A stretch of 64,000 bases of DNA from Ptychodera flava (Eukaryota; Hemichordata; Enteropneusta; Ptychoderidae), in assembly GCF_041260155.1 (NCBI RefSeq), contig NC_091940.1:2390001-2454000 (forward strand), given 5' to 3'. This document shows positions 35,260-47,600 of this stretch, piece by piece. A program made the translations under genes and the position numbers. Position 1 is the stretch's first letter; every line of letters begins with the position of its first letter. A model generated the notes under the pieces. The model saw only the letters and a program-made list of their open reading frames with translations, made no database searches and was not told the origin of the DNA.

Positions 35260-38200
35260 GCAAATAATTTTTACCATGACAATGACACATTTGTGAAATG
35301 CCAAACAAAACTTCAGAAATGCCAAATGTTCTGATTATAAGTATATTGTATATATTTATCTTAAACTGGAGCTAAAGACGTCATAGGTACACCTTAACAG
35401 AAAGATTCCGTCCTACTAGTTCTTTGGGTGGTTGATCATCATTACAAATTTTTACGAGTTTTTGCCAAATTATCGTAATGATGATAACTCTTCACGGGGA
35501 TGCCATAAACCCATTATGTCTGATGTAGATATTTATTCCTTGCAATCAATGTAAAAATATAAGGATATGAGTGAATTGGGGTTTATTCTATAAGAGTATC
35601 TTTGTAAAATATCATTACTTGTGAATCATGGCAAGAAATCTTCATGGTGTTTTATTTGGAAATTTGATTTTTCATTGAGCTATGCAATCTTGATAAATAT
35701 ACAAACTTTCAGTTTGTGGTTTTGAAAGGTGAAATAATAAATTGTGTTATGGTGCCACTGACATTTTGACTGGCATGGAGATTGTTATACTTTAGAAAGA
35801 TTATTCGTGGTACCATCATAGTTTAAAAATGCAAAAATATGCATCTCTGACCTTGTGAAATACACTCTTATCATAAAGTTATTGTTCAAAGAAATCATTT
35901 TGTAATACTGTAAAATCATTTGTATATATTATATTTTTCATTTCCATTTTCCTTGAAAAATTTTTTTTATAAATGCATAGCAGTGACACCTGATCATATC
36001 AAAATGTATCTTACTTTATCTTGTATCTCCACCGTAAGTAATTTTCCCCATAATTTTTTTGTCAGTTATTGACTTTGATAATCATACTGACATATCTAGT
36101 ACTGAAAATTCAAAACTCAATCACACGTGGCAGCTCTGAGGAGGACATCTTGATGAGTGACATTTATCACTAGTTTTCAGCAAGGGTCATACTGGCACTC
36201 TTTCCAAACATACAGAAACAAGTGATGTACTTGTGGTTTTACAATTTTATGATGTCATAGTACAAACAACCTTTTGAATTTGTTACCGATTGACTCCTTC
36301 AATATTTCTATCAAACATAACCATTTTATAGTGTGCATAACAAGTCTTGATTACGACTTGTTTTCAAAATTTACTGAAGGAAATTTCAAATCTTGTATGA
36401 AAAATTTCAAAACAGTGCAACATTGTACATTTCATCAAATTCATTGTGTAAAAATCTTTAACAGGGAAAATGCGAAATCAAATTTTACAATGAAATTCAA
36501 TGTTTTATTCTACCTAAGAGCATTTGTCAAATACAAAGTTACATTTGGTACACAAATACATGTACGAATAAAATTCCTCTTAAATACACTGTACAGAAGA
36601 CAATGAACTACAAGTATTTTTCATTCAGTGAAGATTCTTCACTCATTCATTCATTTATAAAGCACTTTTCTCTGCTCCAAATACACTGGAACAATCATGA
36701 ATAAACAAGATTTTTTTCTAAAGAATAATGAGTGTATTGTATTTTTGTAAATTATTTTCCAAACATTCTTGGCTTTTAAAACAAGAGCAACAGAATGTTA
36801 TACACATAGTGAAATGTATATGTTGTGTACCGTAACTGGTCAAGTCATGATAGATGATTTAGCTGGTGTAATATATTTGGTGGAAGTAAGTCATGATACA
36901 CAGATGATTCACTTTAAGCAATTCATTTATTCAAAAAGACACCCTTTAGATACAGCTTTCAGCAAATCTTTAGTGAAGGCATTTCTGAGAATTTGCCCTT
37001 ATGAACCAATGATAGATTGCACTGCTACACAGAAAGTCCGCTGTTGTTTTCAATAATTGACATTCATATTTACTTAAAAAACAACCAAGTGATATAATTT
37101 GGCAAGTTATATATACAAGTAAATGAGCTCAAAATATTGAGCTCAGAGATTGAAGATGCAGTGGCTGGTCAGTGATTTACCACTAATAAAGTTTCGACTG
37201 CAACAGACTTGCATATTAAAGACACATAAAATTGAATGTGTAAGAATGTATCTGTAAAACAACACATTCATTTTGCAGAACAAATTGACAGGCATTCAGC
37301 TCTATTTGCAAAACATACAATGTATTGTTTAATTATTCCTGTGCCTCTACCAAAAATGTTTGACAAAAGATGAATCAAAGCATTGGAGATGTCCATAGTG
37401 ATGTATAACATGGAAAAACTGAATGACTGGTAACCCTAACTTGACTTCATGAAACATTGTATCATTAAAAACAAGATAAAATTGTATTTACCAATACATC
37501 CACAACAACAATGAATGTTGTTGCAATTTCCAACATTGTATAATGATTGAATTTTTGTCAGAGAGAATCAAATTCTCTTTGCAGTAGACTTGACACCATA
37601 TTGTTGAAAAACATTAAATTTACACAGAATATTGCATTCACTAAACAATCAGAGTCTGTTGTAATGTCATCAAAATAAATGCCATGAACACATTTTGTGA
37701 ATAACACTAATGTGTTTCTGAATAATTCTATAATTCTATAACCTGTACATGACAATGAACATCCATTCGTATGGGAATTTGAATACTCATCTCAATGACA
37801 GAATTCAAAAGCAGATAAGTAAACAACACTGAAAATTTCACATCTCTTGACAGACCTCTACCTTTGTGCTTTGTCAGCATTGACAATGTTATTAAAAACT
37901 TGCAACAGAGGTATCAATCAATGTCAAATGTCACAAAAAACCAGCAGAGTTGTTTCCAGTTGTATCCTAGTCATTAGATGTCAAAATTTATTTTTGTAGG
38001 TGAACAGGCTTGATTCCAAATGAGGTTACAGATCTAAAGATTTTCATAGACTTTAGCGTGCTACACATTTAAGATGGGCACAAGTTGTATTTTGTTACAG
38101 CTGATGTTCAAACATGTCTGCAGCAGAGGACACAGCTACAGAACAGAAAGTTTGTCAGAATTTTTGGAGACAGCAGCAAATATCAAGCATGCCATGCTAT

Positions 38201-38490
38201 ATTTAGAAACAACCCTGTGATCAGACACGGTTGCTTTGAGCGAGTCATTCACTCCAACAAAGTGTACACTGTGGCAGAACAGAGAGGTTTTATCAAAGTG
38301 TAATTGTAAAGATTTTGGATAAAGTTTCTTTACAGTTGTTTACACTAGACATCAACAAAGGTTGATATCTATGTACAAATATGACAGATTATCTTTATAC
38401 ATACAGTTACTTTCTTTGGACAAATAGCTAACTCTATCGGTATTTGGAGGTTGAATTCAAAATAAAATAATGAGTGCTTAAGTTATGAAT
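35260..38490. other. region between convergent genes: 3' UTRs and spacer
   Basis: It holds the CARD-Death 3' UTR and, from the other side, the MPHOSPH6 3' UTR. Open frames at 36769-37056 and 38085-38303 have no recognisable domain and I do not call them genes. TTTATT at 37987-37992 reads AATAAA on the minus strand and is a candidate MPHOSPH6 polyadenylation signal. Confidence 0.45.
35736..35741 (+). terminator. candidate polyadenylation signal of the CARD-Death gene
   Basis: AATAAA lies about 480 bases after the stop codon. It is the first such hexamer I see downstream. Confidence 0.45.
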
Positions 38491-38614
38491 TTAATCATCA
38501 GCTGGTTTTAGAAATGCTTTTTTCTTTTTCTTTCCACCATTTTCTTCTTCTTGAGATGATCGATGTCTCTTCTTTGTAAATTTTTTGCCAATTGTGCCGA
38601 CCAATGAGTCATAT
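38491..38614 (-). CDS. MPHOSPH6: MPHOSPH6 exon 5 and stop
   Basis: The exon encodes YDSLVGTIGKKFTKKRHRSS and ends KKAFLKPADD and TAA. LVGTIGKKF and the FLKPxD end are diagnostic of the family. The acceptor is atttcag. Confidence 0.96.
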
Positions 38615-41600
38615 CTGAAATAATGAGAAAATAAAATATCATACCAATTTCTTGTTGATGTAAAATCCATAAATTCATAACAAGTATGGTTTACATATTT
38701 CACTTTTTATTTGACATACCGTAGCTGAAAATTACAGAATGAGTACTGCATGGCTCACCAATACGAAGTGACCAAAATACATTTATTATTTTGCTGAAGA
38801 TAACTGTTTCCATAGACAACAGAACATTAGTTTTACTAATTACACTAACTATATAAGATTGAGACACAGCATGATATTTGTAAAAGTAGTGGTACATGAG
38901 ATTGAGACAACATAATATTTACAGCAGTATATGGAGTTGAGACACAGCATGATATTTGTAGCAGTAGTAGTACATGAGATTGAGACACAGCATGATATTT
39001 GTAACAGTAGTAGTACATGAGATTGAGACACAGCATGATATTTGTAGCAGTAGTAGTACATGAGATTGAGACACAGCATTATATTTACAGCAGTAGTAGT
39101 ACATGAGATTGAGACACAGCATGATATTTGTAGCAGTAGTAGTACATGAGATTGAGACACAGCATGATATTTGTAACAGTAGTAGTACATGAGATTGAGA
39201 CACAGCATTATATTTACAGCAGTAGTAGTACATGAGATTGAGACACAGCATGATATTTGTAGCAGTAGTAGTACATGAGATTGAGACACAGCATGATATT
39301 TACAGCAGTAGTAGTACATGAAATTGAGACACAGCATTATATTTGTAGCAGTAGTAGTACATGAGATTGAGACACAGCATGATATTTGTAAAAGTAGTAG
39401 TACATGAGATTGAGACAGCATGATATTTGTAACAGTAGTAGTACATGAGATTGAGACACAGCATTATATTTACAGCAGTAGTAGTACATGAATTGAGACA
39501 CAGCATGATATTTGTAACAGTAGTAGTACATGAAATTGAGACACAGCATGATATTTACAGCAGTAGTAGTAAATGAGATTGAGACACAGCATGATATTTG
39601 TAACAGTAGTAGTACATGAGATTGAGACACAGCATTATATTTACAGCAGTAGTAGTACATGAAATTGAGACACAGCATGATATTTGTAACAGTAGTAGTA
39701 CATGAAATTGAGACACAGCATGATATTTACAGCAGTAGTAGTACATGAGATTGAGACACAGCATGATATTTGTAGCAGTAGTAGTACATGAGATTGAGAC
39801 ACAGCATGATATTGTAGCAGTAGTAGTACATGAGATTGAGACACAGCATGATATTTGTAACAGTAGTAGTACATGAATTGAGACACAGCATGATATTTAT
39901 AAAAGTAGTAGTACATGAGATTGAGACACAGCATGATATTTACAGCAGTAGTAGTACATGAGGTTGAGACACAGCATGATATTTGTAGCAGTAGTAGTAC
40001 ATGAGATTGAGACACAGCATTATATTTGTAGCAGTAGTAGTACATGAAATTGAGACACAGCATGATATTTACAGCAGTAGTAGTACATGAAATTGAGACA
40101 CAGCATTATATTTGTAACAGTAGTAGTACATGAGGTTGAGACACAGCATGATATTTGTAACAGTAGTAGTACATGAGATTGAGACACAGCATGATATTTA
40201 CAGCAGTAGTAGTACATGAGATTGAGACACAGCATGATATTTGTAGCAGTAGTAGTACATGAGATTGAGACACAGCATGATATTTGTAGCAGTAGTAGTA
40301 CATGAGATTGAGACACAGCATGATATTTACAGCAGTAGTAGTACATGAGATTGAGACACAGCATGATATTTGTAACAGTAGTAGTACATGAGATTGAGAC
40401 ACAGCATGATATTTACAGCAGTAGTAGTACATGAGGTTGAGACACAGCATGATATTTACAGCAGTAGTAGTACATGAGATTGAGACACAGCATGATATTT
40501 GTAACAGTAGTAGTACATGAGATTGAGACACAGCATGATATTTGTAGCAGTAGTAGTACATGAGATTGCGACACAGCATGATATTTAAGGAGGCATCATG
40601 GGCCAGTGGCTAGAGCAGTGGACGCACGATCACAGGATGGTGAGTTCGAGCCCCGGCATGGCTATGGTGTTGTGTCCTTGAGCAAGGCACTTTATTCCTC
40701 ATTGCTTCTCCCCACCCAGGAGTGATGGGTACCTGGTAGGCAGTGGTTGTAATGTGTGCGTTTAGCTCTGCTGCGCTTATTGGCTGCACATGTGAGCTGT
40801 AGTTTGCTCCCAAGGGAGTTGAGTGGTATCAAATTAGGTCCGATGACCAGGGGTAATAATAATTGTAAAGCGCCTTGAGCACATGTACTTGTGGATATGT
40901 GCGCTATATAAGAACCCAATATTATTATTATTATTATATTTGTAACAGTAGTAGTACATGAGATTGAGACACAGCATGATTAGTGCAGCAATAGTAGTAC
41001 TGAGATTGAGACACAGCATTATATTTACAGCAGTAGTAGTACATGAGATTGAGACACAGCATTATATTTGTAGCAGTAGTAGTACATGAGATTGAGACAC
41101 AGCATGATTTGTGCAGCAATTGTAGTACATGAGATTGAGACACAGCATGATATTTGTAGCAGTAGTAGTATAACATTTCACTAATAAGAAAAGTGTTGTA
41201 TCATACAAAATAAACGAAGACAGGTAAATCAACAATTATCATTGACGACATTACCTCTAGCTATATTAATAATGAAAACAAAGCTTGGTAAGGAAAACTG
41301 ATAAACCTTAGAATAAATATTTTCATCAATGCTACTGACCGTTCAGCCATTTCTTCATCTGATACAGCTACTTTTTTCTCCCTCTCTTCAGCTAAATTTA
41401 ATTCTTGTTCCGTGTCCTGTTGTTTCATAAGTTTCTACAAAGTAAAACAGTTTAGAATCATTTGAAATTTCAACTGCATTGCCATAGTAAATGACACAAA
41501 GTTTTCAGTCTCATATTCTTTGTGTGAGGATGATTTGCATCATACTGAGTGATTATGATTTGCACCATACTGAGTGATTATGATTTGCACCATACTGAGT

Positions 41601-44600
41601 GATTATTACTGTGTTCCCACTAGCCAAACCAACGCCGCCGGTAACTAACGGTTTTGATTGGTAAACACCTGTGGATTAACCCTTAATCTCTACTTATGTC
41701 CATACACGGAATTTCCTCCGGTGTTTTGAGGAAAACACCGGTGTTTTGCGCCCTCTACGTTCAATATATGTCTATAGTACAGGTTGGATATAAACAACAA
41801 TGGCGGATGTCCAGGACGCAACTGTAGCGGCGTGTCTCCTGTATTTTCACCTTCATATGCGATCCAGACGGATTCAACAGTTCAATCGTCGCCTCAGGAA
41901 TGCATAAATGGACTCACAACGAGACCCAAACATTGATATTCTTGCCTCGCTATTCGATGAGCAAGATCACTAAAACCCATTAAAATAATTTTTCACAAAC
42001 CAAACAAAGGAAAGAATCTACACTGCGACTGATGAGAAACCACACTCGGGTTTCGAAACGCTAGCGTCAAAGGGCCACTCTATCAACTTTGTAACACCAT
42101 AGGTCCGGCTGCGTCTCGCCATAAGCTTTCCCCACACAAACAAAAAGTTACCGTACACACTAATCCAAACTTCCCTACAAATATCCGAGGCGAAACAAAC
42201 ATTTTTTATTAACACAAACAATCGGATAAGAATGTAGGAACACATTTTTGAAACGAACCAAACACAAACTCGACACAAAAACATTTTGGATAGTTTATGT
42301 GGGCAGCCTCTTTCACACTTTATACATGGGAGCGAGAGATCTGTTGTCTTCCATGGTTCGTGTCGAGTCCAGCTATGCGTACTGTGCACTCGAGCTGATA
42401 GGTCAGAGGTAATGTTTTGGACAAAAGTCGTCGCGAGAGGGCGTTTACACCGTCGTTAACCGTTCTGACACACAATTTGCGTCGGCGCGCCGTTGCAGGT
42501 CTGACGAAATTCGACGCCGTAGATCGACGCCGTCGCAGCACCGTCGTTAACTGTTCTCACACGTGGTTTTCGTCGTTGTTTACCATAACAACGGCGTTCA
42601 CAACGTTGTTAAATGCTGTGTCAGAACGGCCCTTTTGATTTGCTCCATACTGAGTGATAATGATTTGCATCATACTGAGTAATTATGATTTGCATCATAC
42701 TGAGTGATTATGATTTGCACCATACTGAGTGATTATGATTTGCACCATACTGAGTGATTATGATTTGCACCATACTGAGTGATTATGATTTGCACCATAC
42801 TGAGTAATTATGATTTGCACCATACTGAGTGATTATGATTTGCATCATACTGAGTGATTATGATTTGCATCATACTGAGTGATTATGATTTGCTCCATAC
42901 TGAGTGATTATGATTTGCATCATACTGAGTGATTATGATTTGCATCATACTGAGTGATTATGATTTGCACCATACTGACCTCTATGGCTGGATTGAAACC
43001 TTTGAAAGACATTCTACCATATTTGAGATCTTCACATGTGACATAGCTTGGCTCTATTGTAAACTTAGTCCTGTGAATAAAATCAGTGAGAGGTCTTAAG
43101 CATTCAAGAGCGTTAGAAATCACTGGGGATGTAAATGCAATACCACATAGCACTACTACAACATCAGTGAAAAATTTATTCTTCAGACGCAAGAGCGTTC
43201 AATACCAGTAGATGTACATACACCTAAATACAGTGTGTGGAGGTGGGGACTGTAATTGAATACTACTGTGTCATGTAGTTTTGGGTATTTTGCCACTACT
43301 TTTTGGTCTACATAACTGATTGGCAAGAATGCTGGTGTATAATTATTAGTCAACATTGTAATTTCTTTAGTTTCATTATCATCTGTTGTTATGATTTATT
43401 ACTCACTGTTTTGCTTGAAGTTCTGGAAGATCTAAAACCCAGTGACTATCATCAATTCGTCTCTGTTGTTCTTGTTCTTCTTCAACGTTTGTAGCATCTT
43501 TATTTCTTTGCATAAACTGTTGGCAGATAAAACCATTCATATTAAAACTTGTAGATTTGCCATTGTTTTCAGAGACTACAACAGTTAGTAAAACGTGAAA
43601 ACATAAATGTACATTAATTAACAAGTCACTGACAATGACACAGTCCCCACTTGTTAATGGGTACTTTAATTACAAGTCCTCTGAGAGGAAAGAGTCCTCC
43701 TCATTAATCAGGTCTGTGACTGCAAATACTGCGATATAGATGGGGCTTAATGGCCAAAAATGAGTTCCATGGTGGTGAAAACATAAAACCAATGTAAGTC
43801 ACCATGCTAATTACAAATAGTCATTAAAATGAATCAATAAATACTTAATCGACAGGATGCTGCCAAACATTTTTGCATCCTATCCTAACCCTGACAGATT
43901 ATCACTGGTACCATATTTCATAAAGTTTGATGTAGTACTTTGGACATTCACCCTAAAAACAAAAATCCATTATGTAAATGCAAACTAGCAATTAATTTAT
44001 ATACATGATACCACTAAGTGTCATTGATTTGTACTTTCAACACTATGAGATCAAAATCTGTACCAAATTTCATCAAATTTAACAGTTTTTGTGGATATAT
44101 CACTCTAATTAGGAAAGTTCATTACATATGCAATTACAAAGTAATTAACTTGACACTGATAAATGTCTTTTTCACAGTTAAAGCAATGTGAGCTTAAAGC
44201 CCCAAGAGCTGGAACTTTTGACATTATTTTCATGATTTTACTTTCAAACCACTTTCAAACCTTTGTTCGTGATTGGATGTTCAAATGTGAATAAAATGAT
44301 TATTAAACGGGTGCCGCACCCGTTTAAGGTAATATGCACCTCGAAAGTGAAAGACTTAAACTTTTGCTCAAACTTTCCTCAGTTAAACTTTCAACCATTC
44401 TCTTACCGAAGCAAGAATAAAAATCAGGGGTCACCGTGCAAACTTTGGCACTAGAGAGACAAATAACTTGCGATTTCTCGATATTTGAAATTCAAAATGG
44501 CCACCATCCCTGTGTTAACTCTATGGGAAAAAAATAAAATTTTCGATTTTCGAAAAACTAAGACGGTGAAAACTTTTCTTTCGCCAAGAGCTTCAAAATG

Positions 44601-47600
44601 AGCTCCCACAAGTGGTAGGTCAGAAGAAAATTGATAAAATTTGAAGGCCCGAATATCTGTCCCCGAGATGCGTTCTACCTTAATCGGCCTCCAAAGCAAG
44701 AGTAAGCAGCTACGTTATATGTGCGTATGTGTACTAGAATCTTCACAGATTCAACATGGTGTCGTCCATCGCTAAGCATGGACGGGGCCCGCGCAGACGC
44801 CTGTTACTACGAGCTCGGCAAAAAAGCGAAGGCAGCTGCGTGGCAATGCATTGAAGCGTCAATGCATGTTTCATGAAATTTGATGCAGTATTTCTTGACA
44901 TATCGAAAATTACGAAAATTCAATAATTGACATGATACTGCTACATGCCATTAAACAAATTGATGTGCATATGTATGACATAGGTCAATGTCCTTGTGCC
45001 AACTTTGAATGATACTGGTGGAAATATGTCTAAGTTATAGCTCTGTACATGAAAAAATCGTGACAAAATAGCCACCAGGCAGCCATATTGCATCAGATTG
45101 TGAAACCAATTGACATGCATATTTATGACATAGGTCAATGTCCTTGTACCAACTTTGAAAAAATCAGTTGATACATGTCCAAATTATGGCTCAGGACATG
45201 ACATAATCATAACAAAATGGCCACAAGGCAGCCATATTGCATCGGTTCGTAACCAATTGACATGCATATTTATGACATAGGTCAATGTCCTTGTACCAAC
45301 TTTGAATAAAATCCGATGATGCATGTATCAGTTATGGCTAAGGACATGAAAAAATTGTAACAAAATGGCCGCCATGCTGCCATATTGGATCATATTGTGT
45401 AACAAATTGACGTGCATATGTATGATATAGGTCAATGTCCTTGTACCAACTTTGAATAAAATCAGTTGAGATGTGCCTGAGTTATGGCTCCGTACATGAA
45501 AAAATCATAACAAAATGGCCGCACGGCGGCCATATTGGACTGTATCACAAAACAAATCAATGTGGATATGCATGACATAGGTCAATGTCCTTGTACCAAC
45601 TTTGAATAAAATCAATTGAGACATGCCTGAGTTATGGCTCCATACATAAAAAATCGAAACAAAATGGCCGTCATGCGGCCATATTGGATCATATCATGAA
45701 ACAAATTGACGTGCATATGTATAACATATGAAGTACGGTAATCCTTGTACCAAGTTTGAATGAAATCACTCAAGGCATCTCTGAGATATCTGCGTGAACG
45801 GACGGACAGACGCAAGCACGCATGCATGCACAGGCACGACCAAACGTATAAGTCCCCCTGGACGGTGTCCGTGGGGACAAACAAGCATGCAGATGAAACA
45901 GCAGGCATATAATCTACACAGAATCTACAGAATACAGAACTGGTTCAGCAATGGTGAAGTAAAAAATTGCCAATACGGAAGCGGCATAACTATTGTGGGC
46001 ACCTCAGAAACATTTGCCCAATTTCAGTCCCTTTTGTAGACAACCCTGTCAATTATTTGTACCCAATTGAAAAATAATGCTAGATCTCATCACTTGTGTT
46101 TTCTATCTGACTTCTCAATAGTATTTCACTGAGTGTAACTTTTTATTAGTTGACCAATCACACTCAAATCATTGACAAAGCAGGGCTTGATTAAATCATT
46201 TATCATATGAACTTTGTCGCAATTCCTGGCCTCCCAGATTTTTATAAACAAGCTATCATTGCATGGCACTAGGCTTGATCAGACTGTCTGGCCATTGCAA
46301 ATGACATCATGCAGCACGTTATCTGATGCAATGAATGTGTGCAGTTCAACGGTAAAGTTTTGATATTTAAATCATGGGTAGGGTTCAACATATTCATGAA
46401 TGACAGTACTTTCCATACCCATTGGATTACCAAGGAACTCATAAATTCATTACAGGTAAAACCTAGTAGTAGTATGTGCATTATTTATGTTGTACAATGC
46501 TGTACCAAGAAGCTCATCTTTTCAAGAAGTACAATTAATCTTATCTTTCAATCACAGCCAGGCCCTGTAGATATTTAAACCGCTTCTGTGTTCCTGAAAA
46601 ATCTATCTTTTGGAAAAAATTTCAAAAACTGACTATACAAGAATCCTATTTAGCTTTTACTTGTAATACATTTGCTGAGCCCCGGATTCCTAATAAGTGG
46701 AATTGAGACGTGAATTTAGGTACTGAATGCAACTTGTCAAAATTATGGTGTGACACAGTTATAGCTGTGACTAGGAAAAGAAAACTCTTTGTTCAGATTT
46801 ACACACAACACACTTAAATATGGTTTACTTGTACACATGGAAAATAACTCAAACTAACCTTTATAGCATCCATAAGATGACAAATGATATGTTCATTGAG
46901 TGTCAATGAGTAACACTGTTTTGGATAGAATTCCAATATTTTTTACCACATAATTTTCATTTTCATGTGGAAATTACGAGGAAAACACTTTTGTGTGGTT
47001 TGATGAGTCAAGATAAAGATATCAATCTCCTTTTAATAATAGCAATGTTTAACCTTTTTTGCCCCAAACACTTGCATTTTAACTGCATCTTGTCTGTGTC
47101 TTAATCTGTCAATGAAAGTCTTGAAATTGAACACATCTAGAGAAATTGACGTCTCCCAATTCTGTGTAAGGTACAATTCATAACTTCTACTAGCAGTATA
47201 TACAAGTAGGAAAACAGCGTTATCACAGCCAAATGCTTTCAAAGTGCTATTTAAATATTCATAGTGCTACAGTTGTAAAGCATATAAGCATGCAGTTTCA
47301 CCAGCACATTTGAGATGTTACTCCCCCACCACCCTACCTAAATCTACCGTTTATGGTTTTGGGGAGAATAAAAGTTTCATGGTAGCCACAGTGTCTTGAC
47401 ACAGTAATCAATCAATCACTTTGTTGCTCAACATCATATTTAGGTAAAAATTCCACAGCAATGTGTCCATACTACTTTGGGCGAACTGGTTTTGGTATCA
47501 GGTGGTACTTGAGACGAAGTGGCAGAATACGAAGTGGATGGCACTAGGTACAAACTGACTTAGGAAGTGTTCAGAATGTACTTCGGGGGCTGGAGGATTT

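Noticed and set aside
36769-37056. 95-codon frame between the convergent genes
   Set aside because: No recognised family and no supporting splice sites. It is probably chance within UTR or spacer DNA.
38085-38303. 72-codon frame opposite the MPHOSPH6 3' UTR
   Set aside because: The residue composition looks protein-like, but I see no homology and it overlaps the likely UTR of MPHOSPH6.
40605-40660. Possible tRNA gene (A-box and B-box words)
   Set aside because: No cloverleaf or anticodon arm can be formed, and the sequence continues into a SINE body with an ATT tail and target duplication.
38845-41176. Many minus-strand open frames rich in CTTTATNIMLCLN and YYYCYKYHAVSQ
   Set aside because: They are the 43-bp array read in three frames, lying inside an MPHOSPH6 intron.
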